Shown: positions 41,535 to 50,373 of the stretch, piece after piece | Numbering within the stretch: the first letter of the stretch is position 1 | Layout: every line of letters starts with the position of its first letter | Source: OLB9 sp041392785 | Lineage (GTDB): Bacteria > Bacteroidota > Bacteroidia > Chitinophagales > Saprospiraceae | NCBI GenBank assembly: GCA_041392785.1 | Contig: JAWKLK010000001.1 | Span: 372,001 to 436,000 of the forward strand | Direction: 5' to 3' | Length of the DNA stretch: 64,000 nt | The notes under the pieces: model-generated | Database searches by the model: none | Told to the model about the DNA's origin: nothing | Seen by the model: the letters and a program-made list of their open reading frames with translations, nothing else | Translations under genes and position numbers: made by a program

Positions 41535-42336
41535 TGTACTCTCTTAGCGCATCATTTAATGAGACTTTTAGATCTGTACTTGGTTTTCGTGTGCCAATGA
41601 TAAGAGCACATGGTACTTGATATTCGCCTGCTGGAAAAGTCTTGGTATAACTGCCTGGAATCACTACTGATCTTTCGGGGACCTCTCCAATAAATGTCTT
41701 TGGCTCTCCTCCAGTAACATCAATGATTTTTGTAGATTGGGTCAAGACAACATTAGCACCCAGCACGGCTTGTTTTCTGACACGAACGCCTTCTACTACT
41801 ATGCACCTACTACCGATAAAACAGTCATCTTCAATGATGGTCGGACTAGCTTGAGGTGGTTCTAATACACCGCCAATGCCAACACCGCCTGAGATGTGCA
41901 CATTTCTCCCTATCTGAGCACAAGAACCAACGGTAGCCCATGTATCCACCATCGTCCCTGCACCAACATACGCTCCAATATTCACATAAGAAGGCATCAT
42001 GATGGTACCTGGTTCAAGAAATGATCCATACCTTGCTATCGCATGGGGAACTACCCTAACATTTTTCTCAGCGTAGTCCTTTTTTAATGGAATTTTATCA
42101 TGAAATTCAAATGGTCCTACTTCGATAGTTTCCATCTTTTGGATGGGAAAAAATAAAACAACTGCTTTTTTTACCCATTCATTTACTATCCAATGATCAC
42201 CTACAGGCTCTGCGATTCGTATTTTACCTTTATCTAAAAGCTCTATAACTTCACGAATGTAAACATGGTTTGAAGTATCTTTAAGCAATGATCTATCTGT
42301 CCAAAGTGATTCTATCTTGTGCTGTAAATGTTGCAT
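41521..42336 (-). CDS. dapD: 2,3,4,5-tetrahydropyridine-2,6-dicarboxylate N-succinyltransferase
   Basis: Enzyme of the succinylase branch of lysine and meso-diaminopimelate synthesis; transfers succinyl from succinyl-CoA. The 271-aa protein has an N-terminal helical domain (to about 95) and a left-handed beta-helix of hexapeptide repeats (MMPSYVNIGAYVGAGTMVDT, at about 115-134, SCAQIGRNVHISGGVGIGG), ending with the C-terminal cap PCALIIGTRK. ATG at 42336 is preferred over the adjoining TTG. It follows the PAP2-like gene by 11 nt and overlaps dacB by 14 nt. Confidence 0.96.
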   Translation of the reverse strand: MQHLQHKIESLWTDRSLLKDTSNHVYIREVIELLDKGKIRIAEPVGDHWIVNEWVKKAVVLFFPIQKMETIEVGPFEFHDKIPLKKDYAEKNVRVVPHAIARYGSFLEPGTIMMPSYVNIGAYVGAGTMVDTWATVGSCAQIGRNVHISGGVGIGGVLEPPQASPTIIEDDCFIGSRCIVVEGVRVRKQAVLGANVVLTQSTKIIDVTGGEPKTFIGEVPERSVVIPGSYTKTFPAGEYQVPCALIIGTRKPSTDLKVSLNDALREYNVAV

Positions 42337-42347
42337 CAAATAAATTT

Positions 42348-43004
42348 TTAAATCAAAATACTAAAGGCCACAATCTGTGACAAAATGCCTACAAGATATC
42401 CGCCATATACGTCTTCAGGTTTATGCGCACCGAGATATAGCCTAGCGGTACCCACCAAGCCAGCTATAAAAATGACAAAAAACAATACTACCCGCTGGTC
42501 TAAGATGATATGATGGTGCATGAGCGTTAAGATGATGTCATTTTGACTAAAGTAAAAAAGTATAAATGCCATACCCATGCCAAAACCTCCCAGAGCTATA
42601 GCATGCAAACTGACCTTTGTAAAAATATTGAATAAAAGTGCTACAAAAATGGAAATTGTACTGCCAAAAATAAAAAATGTCAGTGCCAAAGGAATGACAT
42701 CATTTCCTTTAATATTGATATACAACCAAAGGTAAAACAAACCTGTAGTCACCAGTGGGGCAATACGCTCTTTGATATGCGGCATTTGCAACGAAGAAAT
42801 CAATCCTAAGGCTTTCATTAATCCTATGGCAATAGCAGGAAACATAAATGTAATGGAGATTACGGAGATCAAAAGCAATCCTTGCGCCTTGGGATTTGAA
42901 AATCCGAAGATATACGGATTAGTGTAAACCAAAAACAAAGTCACATATGTAACGATACATAAGGGATGAAATAACACCGAAACAAGATGTGATAATGCTC
43001 TCAT
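42348..43004 (-). CDS. PAP2-like membrane protein with degenerate motifs
   Basis: Integral membrane protein of 218 aa with about six to seven segments. The third PAP2 phosphatase motif is recognisable in ARLYLGAHKPEDVYGG (R-x5-H-x3-D), but the PSGH motif is replaced by KVSLHAIALGG and the first motif (K-x6-RP) is only suggested by IKERIAPL. Active enzymes of this fold dephosphorylate lipids such as undecaprenyl pyrophosphate; activity here is uncertain. Its place between thrS (1-nt gap) and dapD (11 nt), with dacB next, supports a cell-wall or lipid-carrier role. Confidence 0.65.
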   Translation of the reverse strand: MRALSHLVSVLFHPLCIVTYVTLFLVYTNPYIFGFSNPKAQGLLLISVISITFMFPAIAIGLMKALGLISSLQMPHIKERIAPLVTTGLFYLWLYINIKGNDVIPLALTFFIFGSTISIFVALLFNIFTKVSLHAIALGGFGMGMAFILFYFSQNDIILTLMHHHIILDQRVVLFFVIFIAGLVGTARLYLGAHKPEDVYGGYLVGILSQIVAFSILI

Positions 43005-43005
43005 C

Positions 43006-44934
43006 TTACTTCACTTCGAGTTGGCTTTTAAACAAAGTGATAAATGAATCTAAGGACATGGCACCTAAATCTCCTTGTCCTTGTCTTCGCACAGAAACTT
43101 GTTGGTTTTCGGCTTCTTTATCGCCTACAATAAGCATAAAGGGAACCCTTTTCAATTCAGTGTCTCTGATCTTTCGACCTATGGATTCGGCTCTATCATC
43201 GATAAATCCACGGACATCATGGCTACCCAAAATAGTTTTGATGTCTTCACAATATGGGATAAACCTATCCGAAATGGGCAAAATAGCGTACTGGTCCGGT
43301 GTCAGCCAAAGTGGAAACTTTCCCGCTGTGTGCTCTATCAAAATACTAATAAATCGCTCCATAGATCCAAAAGGTGCTCTATGTATCATGACAGGACGGT
43401 GAGGCTGATTGTCAGCTCCAATATACTCTAATTCAAACCTTTCAGGAAGGTTGTAATCTACCTGAATAGTACCTAACTGCCAAGACCTACCCAAAGCATC
43501 TTTGATCATAAAATCTAATTTTGGACCATAAAAAGCGGCTTCACCATAAGCGGTTGTGGTCACTAGATCTACTTCCTTAGTCGCATCAATGATGGCTTGC
43601 TCTGCTGCATTCCAGTTTTCATCAGATCCAATATACTTTGAAGGATTGTTGGGATCTCGCAAAGATATCTGAGCTGTAAAATTCTCAAAACCCATAAGTT
43701 TGATCACTTTGGTAGTAAGCTCCAATACATTCAAAAACTCTCCTTTCACCTGATCAACTGTACAAAATATATGGGCATCATCTTGCGTAAATCCACGTAC
43801 CCTGGACAAACCGTGCAATTCTCCACTTTGCTCATATCGGTACACGGTACCAAACTCACCAATACGCAATGGTAATTCTCTGTATGAGCGCGGTCTGTGA
43901 CCATATATTTCGCAGTGATGTGGGCAGTTCATCGGTTTTAAATAAAACTCTTCGCCTTCCTTTGGCGTCTTGATAGGCTGAAAACTATCAGCACCATATT
44001 TAGCATAGTGACCTGATGTCACATAGAGTTGTTTAGCACCAATATGCGGTGTCACCACCATCTGATAACCTATTTTTTCTTGTTCTTCTCTCAAGTAGTT
44101 TTGCAGTCGTTCTCTTAGCTGTGTCCCTTTAGGTAACCAAATAGGCAATCCTTGGCCCACTTTGTCAGAAAACATAAACAGTTCTAACTCAGCACCCAGC
44201 TTTCTATGATCCCTTTTTTTGGCCTCTTCCAAAAGCTCCAAATACTCCGTCAACTCCTTTTGCTTTGGAAAAGTGATACCATAAATCCTAGTAAGCTGCT
44301 TACGATTTTCGTCGCCTCTCCAGTAGGCACCAGCAATACTCATCAATTTTACAGCTTTGATATATGATGTATCAGGGATGTGAGGGCCACGGCATAAATC
44401 AGTAAAATTTCCTTGGGTATAGAATGTAATCTGACCGTCCTCTAAACCCTCTAACAACTCTAATTTATATTCATCACCCTTTTCAGTAAAGTATTGAATT
44501 GCGTCCTTCTTTGAGACGGATGTTCGGTTGTACACACTTTTTTCCTTCGCTAGTTCTATCATTTTCTGCTCTATTTTAGGCAGATCTGCAGTGGTCAAAG
44601 TCTGGTCTCCCATATCCACGTCATAATAGTATCCATTGTCAATAGAAGGTCCAATACCGAATTTTGTTCCGGGATAAAGCGCCTCTAAAGCTTCCGCCAT
44701 CAAATGTGCTGATGAGTGCCAATATGTAGATTTTCCTTCGGTATCATTCCATGTGTGTAGTTTTATAGCTGCATTGGAAGTAATAGGCCTTGCAAGATCC
44801 CAAACTTCACCATTTACTGAAATAGACAACACATTTCGCGCCAACCCTTCACTAATGGATTGCGCAATTTCCATACCTGTTATACCTGAAGCATACTGTC
44901 TTATGCTGCCATCAGGTAAAGTAATATCTATCAT
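43006..44934 (-). CDS. thrS: threonyl-tRNA synthetase
   Basis: Class II synthetase of 642 aa charging tRNA-Thr. Domains in order are TGS (1-60), second additional editing domain (about 65-220, with HSSAHLMAEAL and the C-terminal RGPHIPDT, carrying the editing zinc/His-Cys residues), catalytic core (about 245-535; MNCPHHCEIY with the zinc-binding Cys, RIGEFGTVYRYEQSGELHGL motif 2, HRAPFGSMERFI motif 3) and the anticodon-binding domain (about 540-642). All motifs are intact. It heads a probable operon with the PAP2-like gene, dapD and dacB. Confidence 0.98.
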   Translation of the reverse strand: MIDITLPDGSIRQYASGITGMEIAQSISEGLARNVLSISVNGEVWDLARPITSNAAIKLHTWNDTEGKSTYWHSSAHLMAEALEALYPGTKFGIGPSIDNGYYYDVDMGDQTLTTADLPKIEQKMIELAKEKSVYNRTSVSKKDAIQYFTEKGDEYKLELLEGLEDGQITFYTQGNFTDLCRGPHIPDTSYIKAVKLMSIAGAYWRGDENRKQLTRIYGITFPKQKELTEYLELLEEAKKRDHRKLGAELELFMFSDKVGQGLPIWLPKGTQLRERLQNYLREEQEKIGYQMVVTPHIGAKQLYVTSGHYAKYGADSFQPIKTPKEGEEFYLKPMNCPHHCEIYGHRPRSYRELPLRIGEFGTVYRYEQSGELHGLSRVRGFTQDDAHIFCTVDQVKGEFLNVLELTTKVIKLMGFENFTAQISLRDPNNPSKYIGSDENWNAAEQAIIDATKEVDLVTTTAYGEAAFYGPKLDFMIKDALGRSWQLGTIQVDYNLPERFELEYIGADNQPHRPVMIHRAPFGSMERFISILIEHTAGKFPLWLTPDQYAILPISDRFIPYCEDIKTILGSHDVRGFIDDRAESIGRKIRDTELKRVPFMLIVGDKEAENQQVSVRRQGQGDLGAMSLDSFITLFKSQLEVK

Positions 44935-44962
44935 GACTACATCAAATTTTATTATAAGGTAG

Positions 44963-44970
44963 CAAAGATA
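44963..44970 (-). promoter_or_regulatory. Bacteroidota-type -7 element for thrS
   Basis: TATCTTTG on the minus strand, 28 nt before the ATG. No TTTG at 18-21 nt further upstream. I see no T-box leader. Confidence 0.55.
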
Positions 44971-45328
44971 CGGATAATTTCATTTTTTGTCATGAGTCTG
45001 TTTAAAGTATCTTTTCTTTAAAGTCATTGTACCTCAATACTGATCCTTATATTCCACAAAATAAAAATTTCAGGTCTAGTTCAATAGCATAAAATTCTGG
45101 TTCCAATTCTATACCCCAATTGTCAAATTCTCGGAATTTAGCATAATTGGCTAGAATATTTGGCACAGTAACGTCACATTAAATAAATTCAAGTTAGCGT
45201 AAATATTATATTTATTAGCTTTTATGACCATGGCACTTTTAAGAGAAATTGGTATGACATCTATACCACACTATTATTCCCCAAAGTTCTATTCTATTTT
45301 TCAAATATCCATTCTATAAGTTGATACT
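44971..45328. other. intergenic region without a supported gene
   Basis: About 360 nt between the thrS promoter and the murA 3' end. It contains a two-part hairpin (45116-45121 with 45145-45150, 45125-45130 with 45134-45139) and a 31-codon ORF (45224-45319) with no family features. Nothing here can be named. Confidence 0.5.
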
Positions 45329-46645
45329 TTACACATCTATCCGTTCAATTTGTGCTCCTAGTGCATTTAGACGACCATCTATGTTTTGATATCCTCGATC
45401 TATTTGATTGATATTGAGTATAAGACTTTCACTTCGCGCAGAAAGGGCTGCAATCAACAGGGAAACCCCAGCTCTGATATCCGGAGAACTCATCTGTATG
45501 CCGCGTAACTGAGATTTGCGCTCCAATCCGATGACAGTCGCACGGTGTGGATCACATAATATGATCTGTGCACCCATATCAATCAATTTATCCACAAAAA
45601 ATAAACGACTTTCAAACATCTTTTGATGTATGAGTATACTGCCTCTAGCTTGCGTGGCGACCACCAAGATAATACTCAATAAATCCGGAGTGAAGCCAGG
45701 CCACGGAGCATCATAAATGGTCATAATCGACCCATCAATAAAACTCTGTATTTCATACACATCTTGAGCAGGAATAACCAAGTCATCATTTTCGGTCTCT
45801 ATTTTTATACCCAACTTCTCAAAAGTTGAAGGGATGATACCTAGATTAGGGAGCGATACCTTCTCTATACGCAAGGTAGATCGTGTCATGGCAGCTAACC
45901 CTATAAAACTACCTATCTCTATCATATCAGGCAATACTGTATGCGTAGTTCCAGATAGTTTTTGTACACCTTCTATAGTAAGTAGATTTGATCCAACTCC
46001 GGTTATTTTAGCACCCATACTGATCAACATCTTACATAGTTGCTGTAGGTATGGCTCACAAGCAGCATTATATATTTGTGTGGTTCCTTCAGCTAGCACA
46101 GCTGCCATCAAGACATTAGCTGTTCCGGTGACTGAAATTTCATCCATCAAAATAAAGGCACCTTTTAATTGATCAGCACCTATAAAATACTGGTCTGTCT
46201 TATCATCAAAATGAAAATCTGCACCTAATTTTTGAAATCCCAAAAAGTGGGTATCTAATCGTCTCCTTCCGATTTTATCACCACCGGGTTTGGTGAGGTA
46301 TGCTTTTTTAAATCTAGCCAGAATTGGACCAAGCAGCATGACAGAGCCTCTGATTTTTCCAGCATTCTCCTGATATTCAGGCGTGATAAGTGAATCCAAA
46401 GTAACATCCCCTGCTTGAAAAGCATACATATCAATGCCTAGTCTCTCGATATGCACTCCCAAACTTTTCAAGAGTTCTATTTGCTTACGTATGTCTACTA
46501 TGTCAGGAATGTTTTTAATGACGACTCGCTCTGATGTCAATAAAACTGCGCTGATGATTTGGAGAGCTTCATTCTTCGCACCTTGCGGAGTAATGGTGCC
46601 TGAAAGGGATGTATTGCCTTGAACTCTGAATGCTTGATTGGACAT
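45329..46645 (-). CDS. murA: UDP-N-acetylglucosamine 1-carboxyvinyltransferase (Asp variant)
   Basis: Adds enolpyruvate from PEP to UDP-GlcNAc, the first committed step of peptidoglycan synthesis. The 438-aa protein has the two-domain EPSP-synthase-like fold; near the start, PQGAKNEALQIISAVLL holds the catalytic Lys-Asn pair. The active-site loop reads KPGGDKIGRRRLD where E. coli has PGGCTIGARPVD, so the fosfomycin-reactive Cys115 is replaced by Asp123 (codon 46277-46279). ATG at 46645 is chosen; the alternative TTG at 46675 lies inside the promoter element. Single-gene unit. Confidence 0.96.
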   Translation of the reverse strand: MSNQAFRVQGNTSLSGTITPQGAKNEALQIISAVLLTSERVVIKNIPDIVDIRKQIELLKSLGVHIERLGIDMYAFQAGDVTLDSLITPEYQENAGKIRGSVMLLGPILARFKKAYLTKPGGDKIGRRRLDTHFLGFQKLGADFHFDDKTDQYFIGADQLKGAFILMDEISVTGTANVLMAAVLAEGTTQIYNAACEPYLQQLCKMLISMGAKITGVGSNLLTIEGVQKLSGTTHTVLPDMIEIGSFIGLAAMTRSTLRIEKVSLPNLGIIPSTFEKLGIKIETENDDLVIPAQDVYEIQSFIDGSIMTIYDAPWPGFTPDLLSIILVVATQARGSILIHQKMFESRLFFVDKLIDMGAQIILCDPHRATVIGLERKSQLRGIQMSSPDIRAGVSLLIAALSARSESLILNINQIDRGYQNIDGRLNALGAQIERIDV

Positions 46646-46672
46646 ATTGCAAATTTTAACTAAAAAGTATTG

Positions 46673-46680
46673 CAAATGTA
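46673..46680 (-). promoter_or_regulatory. Bacteroidota-type -7 element for murA
   Basis: TACATTTG on the minus strand; predicted transcription start about 20 nt before the ATG at 46645. Confidence 0.55.
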
Positions 46681-46760
46681 TATAATTTTGTATTAATATT
46701 TAAAACATTATATTTTAATTTAATACAAATTAATAATAACTTAAAAAGGACAGACTACTC

Positions 46761-47321
46761 TTACAAAATTCTTGGAAACTTGATTTTATAATCTGCCGTG
46801 ACCTTACCTTGTTTTATATCTGAAAGTTTGCGTTGGATCATTTTTTTCTTTACTGGGCCTAGCAATTCGACAAACAACCTTCCCTCAATGTGATCATATT
46901 CATGTTGGATCACTCTAGCATTGATACCTTCGTAAATCTCATCTTTTGGATTAAATTGTTCATCGAGATATTGAATTCTCACTTTAGAAAGTCGCTCTAC
47001 ATCTCCTCGAATATTTGGAATAGAAAGACAACCTTCTTCATAAGTCCATGGGTCACCAAACTCACTTTGCACTTTAGCATTAATAAAGACTTTTTTAATT
47101 CCTTCCTGTTGACGACCTTCTTCCATTATTTGGATCGTATCTACGATAAACAATCTTATCCCAAGACCAATTTGTGGTGCGGCAAGGCCTACACCCTTGG
47201 CTTGATACATGGTTTCCCACATATTTTGAATAATTTGATCTAAATTTTCAAAATCTGGCGATATATCTACACCCTTTCTCTTCAAAACCGGGTGGCCAAA
47301 GGCATAAACAGGTAAAATCAT
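46761..47321 (-). CDS. def: peptide deformylase
   Basis: Removes the N-formyl group from nascent proteins at the ribosome. The 186-aa metalloenzyme shows all three motifs: GVGLAAPQIG (about 42-51), EEGCLSIP with the metal-binding Cys, and QHEYDHIEG with the two metal-binding His and the catalytic Glu. The ATG at 47321 follows an A+T-rich spacer of 113 nt after ruvX. No fmt gene is adjacent. Confidence 0.97.
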   Translation of the reverse strand: MILPVYAFGHPVLKRKGVDISPDFENLDQIIQNMWETMYQAKGVGLAAPQIGLGIRLFIVDTIQIMEEGRQQEGIKKVFINAKVQSEFGDPWTYEEGCLSIPNIRGDVERLSKVRIQYLDEQFNPKDEIYEGINARVIQHEYDHIEGRLFVELLGPVKKKMIQRKLSDIKQGKVTADYKIKFPRIL

Positions 47322-47434
47322 GCTTGCAAATATGAATTTTTTATTCTATCTTTTATGACAGAAATATATAACATTGTTGAATTCTATATGTTTTGTATTT
47401 GAAAAACTTCCAGTGTAAAAAATGTACACGATGG

Positions 47435-47845
47435 TTAAATATGCCCTAAGTATTTTTGGAGGATCAATACAGCACTTACTTTATCAACCAAAGATTTATC
47501 TTTTCTTTTCTCTTTAGGAACACCACTTTTCAGGATGATCTCTTTTGCTTGCATGGAAGTAAACTGCTCGTCAGCATAAGCAATAGTTATTTTGGGCCAT
47601 TGCTGCGCTAACCAATTTCCTAATGCTACCACATCTTTGGTGAGATAAGTGTCGTTGCCATCCTTGTGTTTTGGGTAACCTATGACTACTTTTTCTACAT
47701 TTTCTGTCATCATATATTGTGATAGAAATGATTTTAGCTCTGTGGTTTGTACTGTGGTAAGTGCATTGACAATGATTTGAAATGGATCTGTAGTGGCAAG
47801 ACCTGTCCGTTTTGCACCGTAATCTATAGAAACTATCCTTGCCAT
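47435..47845 (-). CDS. ruvX: Holliday junction resolvase-like protein (YqgF/RuvX)
   Basis: RNase H-fold nuclease of 136 aa implicated in rRNA 5'-end processing and in Holliday junction resolution. The N-terminal SIDYGAKRTGLATTD holds the first catalytic Asp; VIGYPKHKDGND and AYADEQFTSMQA with further acidic residues and the C-terminal DKVSAVLILQKYL complete the family pattern. Its start lies 1 nt after the stop of the DUF5916 gene, so it is co-transcribed. Confidence 0.94.
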   Translation of the reverse strand: MARIVSIDYGAKRTGLATTDPFQIIVNALTTVQTTELKSFLSQYMMTENVEKVVIGYPKHKDGNDTYLTKDVVALGNWLAQQWPKITIAYADEQFTSMQAKEIILKSGVPKEKRKDKSLVDKVSAVLILQKYLGHI

Positions 47846-47846
47846 A

Positions 47847-50321
47847 TTACTTTTTTGGAAATAAATATAAATAATCTAGATAATATAGTACTCTCAATGA
47901 AATGCTATTATTTTGGCCATCTTCGAAGAGATTTGAAACATTTTCAATATAGGTGCTTTTATAGTCTTCATTGGTATTAAAAACTTCATTTTTCCAAACC
48001 AATACTATATCGCTACCTGGTGCAAAACGCCAATTGTACTGTAGATCGATATTCAATAGATTAAAATTTTGATCAAAATCATGGGTTTCATCATCTGCCA
48101 TTCCATCATAAGCAACACTATTTAATTCACCTTGGTCTGTAAGTGTTCCGAAATCACTGTACTGAACATTGTCCCAATAATGTCGTATTCTTAAATTTAA
48201 ACCCATCTTGGACGTAAAAATATATTTTGCAGAAATACTGTTTTCAACTGTAACTCTATTTCTATCTCCAAACAGTATCCTATTACCAATCAATTCTTGA
48301 GTTTCTACCGATGTTATAGCTTTGTTGACGTATCCACGATCTTTTTTATAAATTGCCACATACGTATAAGGCGTTATGGAAAATCTATCATTAAATCTCA
48401 CTCTAGGCGATACGGTGATGTAATAATTATACCTTTTTCTTTCACTGAAAACATCATAACTTATATTGGCATCAAGAGCTATAGCTTTTCTATAATCAGT
48501 AGATATAAACCCACCTATGTTTCCTAAAATTGGCACTGTAAGATACTTAGAAAAATCACTTGTTCTTGGTTCAAAATAGTTATGTTCGCCCCATGGAGAC
48601 ACGCGAAAGTTTAATCCGAATGCATTCCTAGATTTTAACAGCATAAATGAATTTAAAGAAAAAGACATCACGCTGAATACATTAGGCTGATACAACCTAT
48701 CATTAAATGCTTCAAAATTAACCCTATACAATTGAATCTTATCATTTTTCGGCTTATAATTGTTATAACCTAGCAATCCTAAAGTATAAAATTCATTTGG
48801 GCTTCTTAGAAATCCCAAGTCATTGGGATTGTAATATACAGATTCAATACCATGTGCCAATTCGAAAGTCCAGTTTCCGCTATTCTTGCCAAACGAAGTA
48901 TCATACTTGTACCCATCTTGAAGAAAATCAATATTACTTCTATTTGAATAGGAAGCTGAAATATTTGAAAAATATTTCTGATTTTTGGTTCGTAGGTAAA
49001 GACCGCCTCCTGTAACATTTGCATCAACGGATTCACCAAAACGGGTCACATTAGTATTCATGAGGTACAAAGAAGAGTTGTTCTTTAAGTTTCGGTCAAA
49101 AACCAAAACGTTGTAATTTGTTATTGGTTGGGTTTTCACCTTTCTTTTTGTTCCGTTGGTATTGGCCACTTCAGTGTATCCAGGACCAGAAATGGCATTC
49201 AAAAATCCCAAACCTGTACCATTTGTCATTCTGCCAGATATTTTGGTAGCATTCAGTAATTTTGAAGATGTATTGCCTATGATGATGTCATCTTCTTGCA
49301 AGACAGTTGAATCTATTTGATGCGGCTGATTTTGGCCAATCCGCCGAGAATAAAACAGACTTCCTTTGTTAAACAGTTCAGTTCCTTCAGTAAAAAACTG
49401 CCGATTTTCCTCAAAAAAGACTTCAAAAGCTGATAGATTAAGTACTTTTTTATCAGAAATAACTTGTCCGAAATCCGGTATCGCTGTCATATCCAAGGTA
49501 AAAGCATCATTAATCCCATACTTCAGATCGAGTCCAGCATTATAGGCTGTACTAGCCACTGTGGCACTATTATTTGAATTTTCTATGTTATAATATCCTG
49601 ATACATATGGCGTTAATGAAAGTCGAAATGGAGAAGCAATATCTTTAAGACCAACAAGAGTCCCTGATTGTTGTACCCAACCAGATATAGTAGGATCAAT
49701 AAAACTCCAAAAACTCTGTTCTCTAATCCTTCTTATTTCTCTACCGAAATTTATACTCCAGTCTTGAATATTTTTTTGTGGAAACCGCAAAGCTGAATAG
49801 GGAATTTTCATTTCTACTGTCCATCCATTATCATGGATTTTTACATCACTTTCCCAAATGGCATTCCAATTAAAATCTTCATTATGATTTGAGACGATGG
49901 CATCTGATTGTACACCAGCAGCTGATACAATAAACAAAAACCCGTGTAAACCACTATTGAATGGATCAAAGAAAACACTGCACACATCAGCATTTGAATC
50001 TGGATTGTCTCGCAAAGAAAATTCCTTTAATATTTTGGATGCTTCTGTATCGTGCAGTTTGAAACCAAGATAGACCGCAGCATTATCATACTTAACCAAA
50101 ACTTCTGTTTTCAATTTTGAAAATATACCTACATTGGGTTCCGTCTGAATAAAATCTGTAGCAGAATTCTCATCTGCCCAAACTGACTCATCTAATTTTC
50201 CATCTATTTTAATAGCATCGTGGATTCTCTGCGCTTGTATGGTCCGTTTTTGCGCATGCACATTTACTATAATCATAGAGTAAACAAACAACACTAACCA
50301 ATATCTTTTAAATGCTATCAT
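47847..50321 (-). CDS. DUF5916 outer-membrane protein with N-terminal CBM9-like domain
   Basis: Exported protein of 824 aa. After the signal peptide (cleavage near VHAQ) a CBM9-like carbohydrate-binding domain covers about 27-225 (IKIDGKLDESVWADE, VFFDPFNSGLHGFLFIVSAAGVQSD over about 120-145, WTVEMKIPYSALRFP). The remaining 600 residues are DUF5916, a beta-barrel-rich region (EENRQFFTEGTELFNKGSLFYSRRIG over about 305-330). Such proteins are common and poorly studied in Bacteroidota; binding or passage of a glycan or peptide at the outer membrane is plausible. It precedes ruvX by 1 nt. Confidence 0.88.
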   Translation of the reverse strand: MIAFKRYWLVLFVYSMIIVNVHAQKRTIQAQRIHDAIKIDGKLDESVWADENSATDFIQTEPNVGIFSKLKTEVLVKYDNAAVYLGFKLHDTEASKILKEFSLRDNPDSNADVCSVFFDPFNSGLHGFLFIVSAAGVQSDAIVSNHNEDFNWNAIWESDVKIHDNGWTVEMKIPYSALRFPQKNIQDWSINFGREIRRIREQSFWSFIDPTISGWVQQSGTLVGLKDIASPFRLSLTPYVSGYYNIENSNNSATVASTAYNAGLDLKYGINDAFTLDMTAIPDFGQVISDKKVLNLSAFEVFFEENRQFFTEGTELFNKGSLFYSRRIGQNQPHQIDSTVLQEDDIIIGNTSSKLLNATKISGRMTNGTGLGFLNAISGPGYTEVANTNGTKRKVKTQPITNYNVLVFDRNLKNNSSLYLMNTNVTRFGESVDANVTGGGLYLRTKNQKYFSNISASYSNRSNIDFLQDGYKYDTSFGKNSGNWTFELAHGIESVYYNPNDLGFLRSPNEFYTLGLLGYNNYKPKNDKIQLYRVNFEAFNDRLYQPNVFSVMSFSLNSFMLLKSRNAFGLNFRVSPWGEHNYFEPRTSDFSKYLTVPILGNIGGFISTDYRKAIALDANISYDVFSERKRYNYYITVSPRVRFNDRFSITPYTYVAIYKKDRGYVNKAITSVETQELIGNRILFGDRNRVTVENSISAKYIFTSKMGLNLRIRHYWDNVQYSDFGTLTDQGELNSVAYDGMADDETHDFDQNFNLLNIDLQYNWRFAPGSDIVLVWKNEVFNTNEDYKSTYIENVSNLFEDGQNNSISLRVLYYLDYLYLFPKK

Positions 50322-50373
50322 GATTCAAATCAATACACCGACAAACGAAGGTAAGATAATGGAATATCAAACA

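Noticed and set aside
45116..45150. Two-part hairpin in the gap between thrS and murA
   Set aside because: Stems are only 6 bp each and A+T-rich, with no T-run at a useful place and about 180 nt from the murA stop; chance is likely.
45224..45319. 31-codon ORF in the same gap
   Set aside because: No promoter element, no recognisable features and very short.
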